Source: Pseudosulfitobacter pseudonitzschiae
GTDB lineage: Bacteria; Pseudomonadota; Alphaproteobacteria; Rhodobacterales; Rhodobacteraceae
Length of the DNA: 64,000 nucleotides
Assembly (NCBI RefSeq): GCF_900129395.1
Contig: NZ_FQVP01000002.1
Span: 62,001-126,000 of the forward strand
Reading direction: 5' to 3'
Under the pieces are notes generated by a model. The model saw nothing but the letters and a program-made list of their open reading frames with translations. It was not told the DNA's origin and ran no database searches. Each line of letters begins with the position of its first letter. Position 1 is the first letter of the stretch. Shown here one piece after another: positions 1 through 8,177 of this stretch. Position numbers and translations under genes: made by a program.

Positions 1-1
1 G

Positions 2-313
2 ATCCAGAAAGTACATGTGCAATTTGCCAAGGACGCCTGCGGTATGATCTATGAACTGATCGCACCCAGCGCCCCGGAGTCGCCTATTTCACAGGCATTG
101 AAGTCAGGTAAGAATATCCTCAACCACCTGGCCTACATCACCCCCGATCTGGCTGCGGCTGCGGCTCACCTCGAAGCGCAAGGGTGCATTGCGGTTTCGG
201 TGCCTGCACCTGCGGTGGCATTCGAGGGCGCGCACATCCAGTTTTTCTATGCCCCGCTCGGTTTTTTGATCGAGCTGATCGAACAGGAAACAACGACATT
301 GGTTTTTTCTTGA
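2..313 (+). CDS. VOC-fold (glyoxalase/epimerase-like) protein, 3' part
   Basis: The gene enters from the left edge; only its last 103 residues are visible. The reading frame is open from base 2, so the GTG at 17 is probably internal. The segment fits the C-terminal half of a vicinal-oxygen-chelate protein of the methylmalonyl-CoA epimerase or lactoylglutathione lyase type, including an ILNHLAY strand, a helix (TPDLAAAAAHLEAQG) and a closing strand GFLIELIEQ that carries the usual C-terminal Glu ligand. It lies directly upstream of an MBOAT/SGNH/ACP/FkbH cluster in the same orientation, 239 bases away, so it may act on the same acyl or acyl-carrier substrate. The reaction cannot be told from this fragment. 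Confidence 0.7.
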   Translation: MQKVHVQFAKDACGMIYELIAPSAPESPISQALKSGKNILNHLAYITPDLAAAAAHLEAQGCIAVSVPAPAVAFEGAHIQFFYAPLGFLIELIEQETTTLVFS

Positions 314-552
314 AAGTCTGCACCAATAAGCTGAGTGACTTCCCGCAAGGGTAGAATGCCTATTTCTCTTTTCCGAATCAGCTCGTGCTCTTATGCTGAT
401 GTCATATTCCGCGCAGATTTTCCTGCCGCCACTTGCATTTACGTTTCTGCGACACGCCAAATCGTTCCGTTTCTGTAGAACTGAACTAATTTTTTGGCCA
501 GATCGCACAATTTTTGAATTTTATACTACTGCCAATTTTTTGGAGTTGTTTC
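314..552. other. intergenic, AT-richer than surroundings
   Basis: No gene is supported here. The stretch is visibly richer in A and T than the coding DNA around it, with several T runs, and probably holds the promoter of the MBOAT operon. I could not pick one convincing -35/-10 pair. Confidence 0.4.
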
Positions 553-1980
553 GTGTCTCTTTTTTCGCCCGCATTTCTGGGCCTATCGCTTCTCTTTGTT
601 CTCTTATTCCGGTTGCAGTCTCATAACGTCGGGAAGTCTGCGGTCCTGTTTGGGGCCAATCTGCTGTTTCTGGCGGGTGTCTTTGCGTCACCTATCGGTG
701 CCTTGCCCTTGGCGGGCTTCCTCTTGTTGGGGTTCTGCGCGATCAAAACCGTGCAACGGCACCCGTCTCGTCTGTTGTGCTGGACATGGGTCACGGTGAT
801 CGTCGCGCTGTTCATCTGGCTTCAGGGTTATGCACTTGCTGCATTCCTGCCCGAGGTGCCGATTGTATTTTCCACCTTGGGTCTGTCCTACATTCTGTTC
901 CGTATCCTGCACATGATCTACGACGGTGTCGAAGGGACGCTGGAGTATAAGGTGTCGCTGGTTGACTACCTGAATTACACGACACACTTCCTCGCCTTTG
1001 TGTCCGGCCCCATCGACAGGTACCAAAGCTTCAAGGCGAATTTCTTGTCGCCGTTACCGGCGCAGACACTGATGATCCGCGCAACTCTTGTCCGTATCGT
1101 CAAGGGATATGCCAAGGTGCTGATCCTCGCGGCCAGCGCCCTTTACGTTTTCGACAACGTGACGCCGCAGCTTTTCGCGCAGGAGGGCGTGGCTTTGCCC
1201 AAGATGGTGCTGCTCTTTAGCGTCGCGGCCGCCTGTTACACCTTTTACCTCTACATGAACTTTTCCGGCTACATGGATATTGTCATCGGAATTGCCCGGC
1301 TTGCCGGATTGGAACTGCCCGAAAACTTCAACCGTCCGTTCCTGTCGCGCAGTATGCTCGAATTCTGGAGCCGTTGGCACATGACGTTGTCGAACTGGTT
1401 CAAACAATATGCATTCAACCCGATCATGGCGGTCCTTCTGACACGCTGGCCTTCGTCCAGGATGGCGCCGCTGTTTGGTGTGCTGACCTTTTTCTTTGTC
1501 TTTACCGTACTCGGGATCTGGCACGGCACGACGCCCATCTTCATTGCCTACGGGTTGATGCTGGGCTTGGGTGTGAGCATCAACAAGCTGTGGCAGGTCG
1601 CGCTGACGGCGCGTTTGGGTCACAAGGGAATGCGCGCGTTGGCGGCCAACCCGCTTTACACTTATGCCGCGCGCGGGCTGACCATCGGATTTTTCGCCAT
1701 CGCGCTGTTGGCGTTCTGGATGGACATGTCCGACCTTGTCGCGCTTACGCGCGAATTTGGCGTGGTTGGCTGGCTGATGGCGTTGGCTGTGCTCAGCTTT
1801 GGCTGGATCATCTGCGTCGCCCTCCAAGACCTGATCACGGGCCGGTCGCGATGGACGTTTGAGTGGGCAAAAGCACCCGCCTTGGTGTCCTATGCCAGCA
1901 TGGCGGCGGTCATCTACATGTGTATCACGACACAGACAATCCTGAACAAAGGTGCGGGGTTTGTTTATGCGGATTTCTGA
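553..1980 (+). CDS. MBOAT-family membrane O-acyltransferase
   Basis: A 475-residue polytopic membrane protein of the MBOAT family (AlgI, DltB, PatA type). These enzymes move acyl groups from a carrier to hydroxyls on extracytoplasmic glycans or similar acceptors. The family hallmarks are present: SRWHMTLSNWF with H276, and GIWHGTTPIF with H324, the second being the expected catalytic His. I chose GTG 553 because GGAG at 542-545 lies 7 bases upstream; a longer reading from TTG 514 has no such site. The SGNH gene begins inside its 3' end, and an ACP and an FkbH protein follow, so the acyl donor is probably an acyl-ACP rather than acyl-CoA. The acceptor is unknown. Confidence 0.9.
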   Translation: MSLFSPAFLGLSLLFVLLFRLQSHNVGKSAVLFGANLLFLAGVFASPIGALPLAGFLLLGFCAIKTVQRHPSRLLCWTWVTVIVALFIWLQGYALAAFLPEVPIVFSTLGLSYILFRILHMIYDGVEGTLEYKVSLVDYLNYTTHFLAFVSGPIDRYQSFKANFLSPLPAQTLMIRATLVRIVKGYAKVLILAASALYVFDNVTPQLFAQEGVALPKMVLLFSVAAACYTFYLYMNFSGYMDIVIGIARLAGLELPENFNRPFLSRSMLEFWSRWHMTLSNWFKQYAFNPIMAVLLTRWPSSRMAPLFGVLTFFFVFTVLGIWHGTTPIFIAYGLMLGLGVSINKLWQVALTARLGHKGMRALAANPLYTYAARGLTIGFFAIALLAFWMDMSDLVALTREFGVVGWLMALAVLSFGWIICVALQDLITGRSRWTFEWAKAPALVSYASMAAVIYMCITTQTILNKGAGFVYADF

Positions 1981-3061
1981 TATGTGGGCCGTGTTGCGAC
2001 AGATTGGACTGCTGGCGATCAGTTTCATCGGGGTCAGCGCCTTTGCCTTGCTGGTGTCCCTGGTTGTTTTCCCACCCCCCGGCGACACGTCACCAATCGA
2101 CACCTTCCGGGCGTCCGAGACCGTCTATGCCACATCGCCCAGGCTGATCTATTACGGTCGGAAAAGCTTGCGCGTGCCGGGTGAGCGCGTGATCCTTCTG
2201 GGGTCCAGCAACGTGCAGGTCGGATTTGACCGTGATGCCATTGCGGAACGTCTGCCGCAGCGGGCGGTGCACAATCTTGGCATCGGGGATGCCAATGTCA
2301 CCGAGATCGGACAGATTGCAGACCTTGCGCTTGCTTCTATCGGCAAGGACGATCTGACCGGCCAGACGTTCGTGATTGGTATCTGGTACGCCACTTTCAT
2401 CGACAATCAGTCCCGCTGGACGGGTGCGAAGGCAGACAGCTTTACCACGGATATCGACACCGAGCGGTTCCGATATGGTTTTCAGAAACGTACCGAAACC
2501 GGCCTGAGTGTTTGGATATCTGACCGGGACGCCGATATGGCTGCGATCATCGTGCATCCGTTCATCGCCCTGGAAAAAGGCATGCGTGCGCTCACCGCCG
2601 ATCTGCGCAGCCTTTTCTTTGTCCGGCCGCCCCGGATCGACACACAGACCCGCAACACGATGGTTTTCGATGCAGGTCAACGTGCGGACGCACTGGTTTA
2701 TCGCGCGCACTATATGAAATCACAGGACCTGAAGGGCGAGCAATACGCAGCTCTCGAGGCTCTGGTGCAGCGGCTGACAGGGAAGGGTGCGCAGGTCATC
2801 CTGGCAGATCTGCCGATCCCCGCCTGGCACGCAGAGGGTGTGCCCTACGACGCTGACCACCGTGACCGGATCGCGCAGTCCGTTACCCGCATGCAGCAAC
2901 TGGCGAGGTTTGAATACCTCGACATGCGCCAGCTTAACGACAATGCCACCTTCTACGACGACGCCCATGTGCGCCCCAAATCGCGGGGGCCGTGGGTGGA
3001 CGCATTGTTGCAACACATTCCGGCGACATCAGATGTGCGCCTGACCTCCATATCCGAATAG
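1967..3061 (+). CDS. membrane-anchored SGNH/GDSL-like protein, probable transferase partner of the MBOAT
   Basis: A 364-residue protein with one N-terminal membrane helix (about residues 8-36) and a globular part that should lie in the periplasm. Block I of the SGNH fold appears as VILLGSSN with S81 in the nucleophile position, and block V as FYDDAH with D331 and H334. The other blocks are weak, so this is an atypical member resembling AlgJ/AlgX-type companions of MBOAT enzymes. The likely role is final transfer of the acyl group. The start is uncertain: ATG 1967 is chosen, GTG 1952 and ATG 1982 are possible. It overlaps the MBOAT gene by 14 bases and is followed 11 bases later by the ACP gene. 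Confidence 0.7.
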   Translation: MRISDMWAVLRQIGLLAISFIGVSAFALLVSLVVFPPPGDTSPIDTFRASETVYATSPRLIYYGRKSLRVPGERVILLGSSNVQVGFDRDAIAERLPQRAVHNLGIGDANVTEIGQIADLALASIGKDDLTGQTFVIGIWYATFIDNQSRWTGAKADSFTTDIDTERFRYGFQKRTETGLSVWISDRDADMAAIIVHPFIALEKGMRALTADLRSLFFVRPPRIDTQTRNTMVFDAGQRADALVYRAHYMKSQDLKGEQYAALEALVQRLTGKGAQVILADLPIPAWHAEGVPYDADHRDRIAQSVTRMQQLARFEYLDMRQLNDNATFYDDAHVRPKSRGPWVDALLQHIPATSDVRLTSISE

Positions 3062-3072
3062 GGAAGACCAAC

Positions 3073-3312
3073 ATGAACGAGACACAAGTTTACACCAAGC
3101 TTTACGACGTATTTGACGAGTTCTTTGGCCTTGAACAGTCCGAGGTCGTGCCCGAATTGACCGCCGACCAGGTCGATGGCTGGGACAGCCTGAACCACAT
3201 CCGGCTGATGCTGAAAATCCAGTCGGAATTCGGGGTCAAATTCTCCTCCGGACAGATCAGCAGCCTTCAGAATGTGGGCGAGTTGGCAAATATTCTCGTC
3301 GCCAAGACCTGA
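3073..3312 (+). CDS. acyl carrier protein
   Basis: A small acidic protein of 79 residues with the carrier motif GWDSLNHIRL; S39 is the attachment site for 4'-phosphopantetheine. It is not the fatty-acid ACP by context: no fab gene is near, and it sits between the SGNH gene and an FkbH gene. In antibiotic pathways FkbH proteins load a glyceryl unit from 1,3-bisphosphoglycerate onto just such a stand-alone carrier. ATG 3073 fits both the normal length of the family and the short gap after the preceding stop. Confidence 0.92.
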   Translation: MNETQVYTKLYDVFDEFFGLEQSEVVPELTADQVDGWDSLNHIRLMLKIQSEFGVKFSSGQISSLQNVGELANILVAKT

Positions 3313-3327
3313 CAGGAGGCCCCGGCC

Positions 3328-5304
3328 ATGAGCACGTCACTTTATCTCGATCTCGAATGGCTGCCGAAAACGCCCGCTGAAATTTCGTCCCGGTTCAAGG
3401 CCTTGCGGGCACAGGGCGCGCAAAGCGGTGCCGAACTGCGCCATCTCGCGGGCTTTGGTCTGACCGAGCTTCAACTGACCCGTCTGGCCTCTGCGCTTGA
3501 CAAGGCCATTGAGGCAGGCACGGACCTCAGTCCACTTGCACCGCTGAAGGTGGCGGTGGTCAGCAATACCACAACGGAGTTTCTGAACCCGGTGGTTGCA
3601 GCGACAGGGCTGCGGCACGGGTTTGCGCTTTCGGTGGTTCCAGTGCCCTTCGGACAGGTGATGCAGGAACTGCTTGATCCGGCGTCATCGGTTTACGACG
3701 CCAACCCGGACGTAATCCTGCTGGCTCTTGACCATCGTGGTTGGCCACTGACAGCCGCTCACGGCGATGCCAAGGAAGCCGAGGCGGCGTTGACCGGATC
3801 GCTTGCGCAGCTGGATACGATAATCGCCAGCGTTGAACAGAACAGCCGCGCTGTGCTGATGGTTCAGACCGTCGTGCGCCCCGCCGATACGGATTTCGGC
3901 TCGCTCGATCTGGCCGTGCCGGGCACGTGGCGCAGGCAGGTCGGTGCTTTCAATCAGGCGCTGGCCGACCGTCTCGCGGGCACGCCCCACCTGTTGCTGG
4001 ATGTCGCGGGCATTGCCGAGACGATCGGTCTTGCCAACTGGCATGATCCCGGGATGTGGCATCTGGCGCGCGTGTCCTGTGCCAACCGTGTGCTGCCGCT
4101 TTATGCGGATCACATCGGGCGCGTTCTGGCCGCGTGGAAGGGCAAGGCGCGGCGCTGTTTGATCCTTGATCTGGACAACACCGTCTGGTCCGGTGTGATC
4201 GGCGACGACGGGCTTGACGGTATCCGACTTGCCGAGGGCGATGCCGTGGGCGAGGCGCACCGCGACGTGCAGGATCGTGCCTTGCAGCTGCGTGCGCGCG
4301 GTGTCGTCCTGGCGGTGTCATCCAAGAACGATGATACCGTGGCGCGCGCCGCCTTCCGGGACCATCCTGACATGTTGCTGCGTGAGGATCACATTGCCGT
4401 CTTTCAGGCCAACTGGCGTGACAAGGCAACCAACATCACGGCCATCAGCGACGAGATCAGCCTTGGGCTCGATGCAATGGCGTTTCTGGATGACAACCCC
4501 GCCGAACGCGGCCTTGTTCGGGACGCCTTGCCCACCGTAGCGGTGCCAGAGTTGCCTGATGATCCCGCATTGTATGTGCGCACGCTGATCGCAAGTGGCG
4601 TGTTCGAAGCGACCACATTTTCGGACGAAGATCGCCGCCGCGCTGACGATTATCAAAGCAATGCCAAACGTGTCGCGCTTCAGGCCAGTGTGACCAATAT
4701 CGACGATTATCTCCGGTCACTCGACATGGTCTTTACCATGCGCCGTTTCGACGCGACGGGCCGGGCGCGCATCGCACAGCTGATTTCCAAATCAAACCAA
4801 TTCAACCTGACCACCCGTCGCTATTCCGAAGCTGACATTACCAGGATGGAGGCAGACCCGACCATCTTTGGCATGCAGGTCCGGCTTAAGGATCGGTTTG
4901 CGGACAACGGAATGATCAGTGTTGTCATATGCCGTTCTGTGGGGGCTGAGTGGGATATCGACACATGGCTGATGAGCTGCCGTGTTCTGGGGCGTGGCGT
5001 CGAACGCGCGGTGTTACAAGTCCTGAAGGACGTGGCTGGCAGAGCCGGTATCAAGGCGATCACAGCCAGCTATATCCCGACCGCCCGCAATCAGATGGTT
5101 GCCACGCATTACGAGGGGCTGGGATTTGAACAGTCAGACACCCTGCCTGACGGCACCACCCGCTGGCGTATCGCCGTGGCCGATATTCCCGAACAGTTGG
5201 TCCACGGTGAAGTGACCGTTGAAGTCGAAACGCCCGGTCGCCGTCAGTCGGAACAGGAAGACCGTTCAGATTCCGACGAGGTTTCTGTTTCCTCCGTTAT
5301 CTGA
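3328..5304 (+). CDS. FkbH-like HAD-IIIC family protein
   Basis: A 658-residue protein with the layout of FkbH-type enzymes: an N-terminal SGNH-like region of about 270 residues, a HAD phosphatase domain opening with LILDLDNTVW (D281 and D283), and a C-terminal acetyltransferase-like part containing NQFNLTTRRYS. Characterised relatives take 1,3-bisphosphoglycerate, remove the phosphate and load the glyceryl group onto an ACP. The ACP gene lies 15 bases upstream, so it is the probable partner. The last 40 residues are acidic and polar (SEQEDRSDSDEVSVSS) and look like a disordered tail not typical of the family. The glyceryl substrate is inferred from the family. Confidence 0.88.
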   Translation: MSTSLYLDLEWLPKTPAEISSRFKALRAQGAQSGAELRHLAGFGLTELQLTRLASALDKAIEAGTDLSPLAPLKVAVVSNTTTEFLNPVVAATGLRHGFALSVVPVPFGQVMQELLDPASSVYDANPDVILLALDHRGWPLTAAHGDAKEAEAALTGSLAQLDTIIASVEQNSRAVLMVQTVVRPADTDFGSLDLAVPGTWRRQVGAFNQALADRLAGTPHLLLDVAGIAETIGLANWHDPGMWHLARVSCANRVLPLYADHIGRVLAAWKGKARRCLILDLDNTVWSGVIGDDGLDGIRLAEGDAVGEAHRDVQDRALQLRARGVVLAVSSKNDDTVARAAFRDHPDMLLREDHIAVFQANWRDKATNITAISDEISLGLDAMAFLDDNPAERGLVRDALPTVAVPELPDDPALYVRTLIASGVFEATTFSDEDRRRADDYQSNAKRVALQASVTNIDDYLRSLDMVFTMRRFDATGRARIAQLISKSNQFNLTTRRYSEADITRMEADPTIFGMQVRLKDRFADNGMISVVICRSVGAEWDIDTWLMSCRVLGRGVERAVLQVLKDVAGRAGIKAITASYIPTARNQMVATHYEGLGFEQSDTLPDGTTRWRIAVADIPEQLVHGEVTVEVETPGRRQSEQEDRSDSDEVSVSSVI

Positions 5305-5402
5305 TCCTTTGCTTCTTGTTGTCGTCCACGCGCAATATGAATCCACCGCGGAGAATAGGGTTCAGACCGGGGCGGCTTCGACTGTTATGTTCATCTCGGG
5401 GC

Positions 5403-5408
5403 TATAAT
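5403..5408 (+). promoter_or_regulatory. candidate -10 box of a small transcript
   Basis: A perfect TATAAT lies in the gap after the FkbH gene. No good -35 is visible (TTCGAC at 5377-5382 is weak and too far). Initiation would fall near 5415, 55 bases before a strong terminator, in a stretch with no gene. Confidence 0.35.
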
Positions 5409-5414
5409 CCGACG

Positions 5415-5493
5415 GGCTGGGCGGACTGACGGAAATCATCGCTCGATCCGAGCCTTTCCTGATGCGCGAGGCTCCGCGGTTGCGGAGCCTTTT
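5415..5493 (+). ncRNA. candidate small RNA
   Basis: The approximately 80-base interval between the TATAAT at 5403 and the terminator at 5469-5493 has no convincing ORF and could be an independent small transcript. I did not match it to a known RNA family. It could instead be only the 3' untranslated end of the FkbH operon. Confidence 0.3.
5469..5493 (+). terminator. rho-independent terminator
   Basis: Nine-bp perfect stem AGGCTCCGC / GCGGAGCCT with loop GGTT, followed at once by TTT. It ends either the FkbH operon or the candidate small RNA, and faces the convergent azoreductase gene. Confidence 0.75.
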
Positions 5494-5525
5494 GCGTTGT
5501 CATCGCCGCGTGGACGGCAGTCCGA

Positions 5526-6170
5526 TCAAAGCCGCCGCGCCAGTTCGCGCGTCGCATCTTTTGCAGCCAGGACAGAGCGGTCATGGCGCGCATCCTTGAA
5601 CTCTTGATATTCGATGGCGACGGTGTGGATGTCCGCTGCCTCTACGCCGAAATAGTGGGCGCAGGCAGCAATCGCGGGGTCGAGCGTGTTCATGTGCGCC
5701 CGTGGACCGCCGGGCGCAAACCCGAACTCGCCACGCGATGACAGGACGACCAGTTGCTTGCCCTTCAGGATCGGTTCAATCGGCACATCGCCCCGCGCCA
5801 GATCGAAAGAGAAAGTCCGTCCGATGCGCGCGATGTGATCGATCCAGCCCTTCAGGGCAGCAGGCATCCCGTAATTGTACATCGGCGCGCCCAGAACGAT
5901 GATGTCTGCGGCTTCGACCTCGTCAATCAGCTTGTCCGACAACGCCAGCCGCTCGGGCATCCAGTCTTCGCGGGCCTCGGGCGGGGTAAAGGCCGCGTGG
6001 ATGAACCGGTGATCAATCGCTGGAACCGGGTCTTGCCCGATGTCGCGGGTGATCACCTTGGCGTCCGGGTTGGCCGCCAGAAACTCGGTCGTGAACAGCG
6101 TCGTCAGCATACGCGTCAGCGAGCGGTCCTCCAGCTGTGCGCTGGCGTCAATACGAAGCAAGGTGGTCAT
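5526..6170 (-). CDS. azoR: FMN-dependent NADH-azoreductase
   Basis: A 214-residue flavodoxin-fold protein of the AzoR family, reducing azo compounds and quinones with NADH through FMN in the cytoplasm. Recognisable pieces are the N-terminal LLRIDASAQ phosphate-binding loop, APMYNYGMPAALKGWIDH, and SSRGEFGF near the flavin. The start at 6170 is set by GGAG five bases upstream; a longer reading adds 20 residues without family similarity. It is divergent from a LysR regulator beginning at 6294, which probably controls it. Confidence 0.85.
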   Translation of the reverse strand: MTTLLRIDASAQLEDRSLTRMLTTLFTTEFLAANPDAKVITRDIGQDPVPAIDHRFIHAAFTPPEAREDWMPERLALSDKLIDEVEAADIIVLGAPMYNYGMPAALKGWIDHIARIGRTFSFDLARGDVPIEPILKGKQLVVLSSRGEFGFAPGGPRAHMNTLDPAIAACAHYFGVEAADIHTVAIEYQEFKDARHDRSVLAAKDATRELARRL

Positions 6171-6233
6171 GGCTTTCTCCTCTATAGGGGCCGGTGTGGC
6201 CCCGTTGCAGCAGGAGGTAGCGATGGCCAAAAC

Positions 6234-6245
6234 CTTTGGCCAAAG
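6234..6245. repeat. perfect palindrome in azoR-lysR promoter region
   Basis: CTTTGGCCAAAG is a perfect 12-bp palindrome between the two divergent genes. It may be a protein-binding site, but short palindromes of this kind also occur by chance. Confidence 0.3.
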
Positions 6246-6265
6246 CGAATATTTCAGGCATAAGG

Positions 6266-6278
6266 TGAATGAGATTCA
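6266..6278. promoter_or_regulatory. LysR-type operator, T-N11-A
   Basis: TGAAT-GAG-ATTCA has 5-bp arms and exactly the T-N11-A form bound by LysR proteins. It lies 16 bases before the LysR start and 96 bases before the azoR start, where it could serve autoregulation and azoR control. Confidence 0.55.
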
Positions 6279-6293
6279 TCCTGCGGGACGCCT

Positions 6294-7172
6294 ATGCGGA
6301 AACTGCCACCTTTACATGCCTTGCGCGCCTTTGAGGCTGCCGCGCGACATTTGCATTTTGCCGATGCGGCAGAGGAACTGGCCCTGACGCCGACCGCGAT
6401 CAGCCATCAGGTGCGGCAGCTAGAGGACATCCTGGGGGTGACATTGTTCCACCGCTTTCCCCGGCCCGTGCGTCTGACGGCGGCGGGACAAAAGCTGTTT
6501 CCGGTGCTGTGCCAGGCGCTGGACCAGATTGCAGGCACAATCGACCAGCTGTCCGTCACCGCGGCTGAAACACCGCTACGCCTCTCGGTGACCATGGCCT
6601 TCGCCAGCCGCTGGCTGATGGCGCGCCTGCCGCGTCTGCGTGCAGAAACGGGGCTGAAGATCACGGTAGAGGCCGCCGACCTGCCCGCCGATCTGCATGC
6701 GTCGGATATCGACATGGCGATCCGCTATGCGGGCCAGCCCGATGACCGGGCGGAATGGCACCGGCTGTTTGACGATGCGATCATTCCGGTCTGTGCGCCG
6801 GATCTGGTGAACCTGCCGCTGACCCCGGATGACCTCCTGTCGCTGCCCTTGCTGGACTACCGCTGGAAATCCGCCTCGCAGAATGCGCCCAGTTGGCAGC
6901 GCTGGCGCGCCCGTGCGGGCGTCAAAGCATCCTCGCCCGCTGTGGCCCAAACGTTTTCCGAAGAAATCCACGCGATTGACGCGGCGGTGTCGGGGCAGGG
7001 CGCGGTGCTCGCCTCGCGGCTTCTGGTGGCGGACCTGCTCACCGCCGGGCAGCTTGTGCAGCTTTCCGACATCGCCTTGCCCGGCCTGACCTATTGGGCG
7101 GTGTTCTTGCCCACCCATCCCGATCAGGCCCGGCTGGCGCAACTGTTGGACTGGTTGCGCCAGCAAAGCTGA
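6294..7172 (+). CDS. LysR-family transcriptional regulator (GcvA-like)
   Basis: A 292-residue LysR regulator. The N-terminal winged helix (about residues 5-64) begins LPPLHALRAFEAAARHLHFADAAEELALT-like, the pattern of the GcvA subgroup, with recognition helix TAISHQVRQLE. The remaining 200 residues are the periplasmic-binding-like effector domain. It is transcribed away from azoR and converges on the next LysR gene 58 bases downstream. The effector cannot be predicted; control of the adjacent azoreductase is inferred from the divergent arrangement and the T-N11-A site. Confidence 0.88.
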   Translation: MRKLPPLHALRAFEAAARHLHFADAAEELALTPTAISHQVRQLEDILGVTLFHRFPRPVRLTAAGQKLFPVLCQALDQIAGTIDQLSVTAAETPLRLSVTMAFASRWLMARLPRLRAETGLKITVEAADLPADLHASDIDMAIRYAGQPDDRAEWHRLFDDAIIPVCAPDLVNLPLTPDDLLSLPLLDYRWKSASQNAPSWQRWRARAGVKASSPAVAQTFSEEIHAIDAAVSGQGAVLASRLLVADLLTAGQLVQLSDIALPGLTYWAVFLPTHPDQARLAQLLDWLRQQS

Positions 7173-7230
7173 ATCAGGCGGCCGAGGCGGTCAGCGAAAG
7201 TGATCTACCTTTAAGGCGCACTCCAGTTTA

Positions 7231-8073
7231 TCATGCCGTTTCCGGCCCATGCTTTTGGTCCACTCGACCTTTCTGCACCAGATATTCGACAACGGTCGAA
7301 ACACGCGCCGGAAGCGCAACGGATTTGCCAAGATAGACGACGTGGAACTCCTCGCGGACGACGGGGCTTTCGGCAACAATGCGCAGTTGCCCTCTGGCCA
7401 GTTCTTCTTTCACGATAAAGCGCCCGACCCGTACCGTGCCGCTGCCATGCCGGGCCAGCGCGGCGAGGGTGTTGCCATCAGTTGCCCTTACGCGGTTTGC
7501 GCCCTCTTTCCAGATGGGATCGCGACGGGCATAGGCAAAGCCAAGATTGCCCGGCAATCCATCTGGCGCGCGGACGGTGATAATGTCGGAGACGCCAAGG
7601 GAACGCGTCATCATGGCCGAATCCGGCAGCGGTCCGGCTCTGACAGCCAGATCAATAGGTTGCCCGCCCATATCCACCAGCCCATCGCCGATCACCAGTT
7701 CGATCTCGAGGTCGGGATGCTGTCGCAACAGGTCCGGCAGGATTGGCGCAAAGATATGGTTGGCATAGGCCGAACTGGTTGCGATCCGCACGATGCCCGC
7801 AACCGGACCACAGCCGACTTCCCGCTCTGCCTGATCAAGCGCTGCAAGGATGGCGCGGGCGGAGCGGGCAAAGGCGTGCCCTTCATCCGTGATGTGAATG
7901 TGCCGCGTGGTCCTGCGCATCAAAGTGACACCAAGGCGCTGTTCCAGCCGCGTCATCATCTTTGAAACGGCAGAAGGCGTCATCCGCCGCGCGAGGGCGG
8001 CAGCAGAAAAGCTGCCCTCGTCCACAACGGTCAAAAATACCTCCATTTCCTGCAATCGGTTGAGTTCGCGCAT
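7231..8073 (-). CDS. LysR-family transcriptional regulator
   Basis: A 280-residue LysR protein. The helix-turn-helix covers about residues 7-60 (FLTVVDEGSFSAAALARRM, then SAVSKMMTRLEQRLG), followed by an effector domain. It is divergent from an MFS transporter gene 105 bases away, and a long palindrome lies just before its own start. The normal reading is that it represses or activates the transporter and hydrolase pair and regulates itself. The ligand is unknown. Confidence 0.88.
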   Translation of the reverse strand: MRELNRLQEMEVFLTVVDEGSFSAAALARRMTPSAVSKMMTRLEQRLGVTLMRRTTRHIHITDEGHAFARSARAILAALDQAEREVGCGPVAGIVRIATSSAYANHIFAPILPDLLRQHPDLEIELVIGDGLVDMGGQPIDLAVRAGPLPDSAMMTRSLGVSDIITVRAPDGLPGNLGFAYARRDPIWKEGANRVRATDGNTLAALARHGSGTVRVGRFIVKEELARGQLRIVAESPVVREEFHVVYLGKSVALPARVSTVVEYLVQKGRVDQKHGPETA

Positions 8074-8079
8074 GGGCCA

Positions 8080-8102
8080 ATTTGTGATTTGAAATCACAA
8101 AT
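8080..8102. promoter_or_regulatory. 23-bp palindromic operator between lysR and MFS genes
   Basis: Arms ATTTGTGATT and AATCACAAAT are perfect 10-bp inverted repeats around a TGA centre. The site begins 7 bases before the LysR start codon on the opposite strand and 76 bases before the MFS start, a position suited to autoregulation and control of the divergent operon. Confidence 0.7.
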
Positions 8103-8177
8103 GATGTTATGATTGACCGAATTATTCCGCAATGAAAAAGCTGCCAGGGTCTCCGCAATCAAGAAGGAGACACCTGC

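Noticed and set aside
1054-2103. Long minus-strand open frame of 349 codons opposite the MBOAT and SGNH genes
   Set aside because: Its product is rich in Arg, His, Gln and Asp without hydrophobic core or motifs, as expected for the complement of a GC-rich gene; the plus-strand genes have family signatures.
6247-6255. GAATATTTC as an additional regulator site near the LysR box
   Set aside because: Too short and imperfect to separate from chance; the T-N11-A site nearby is better supported.
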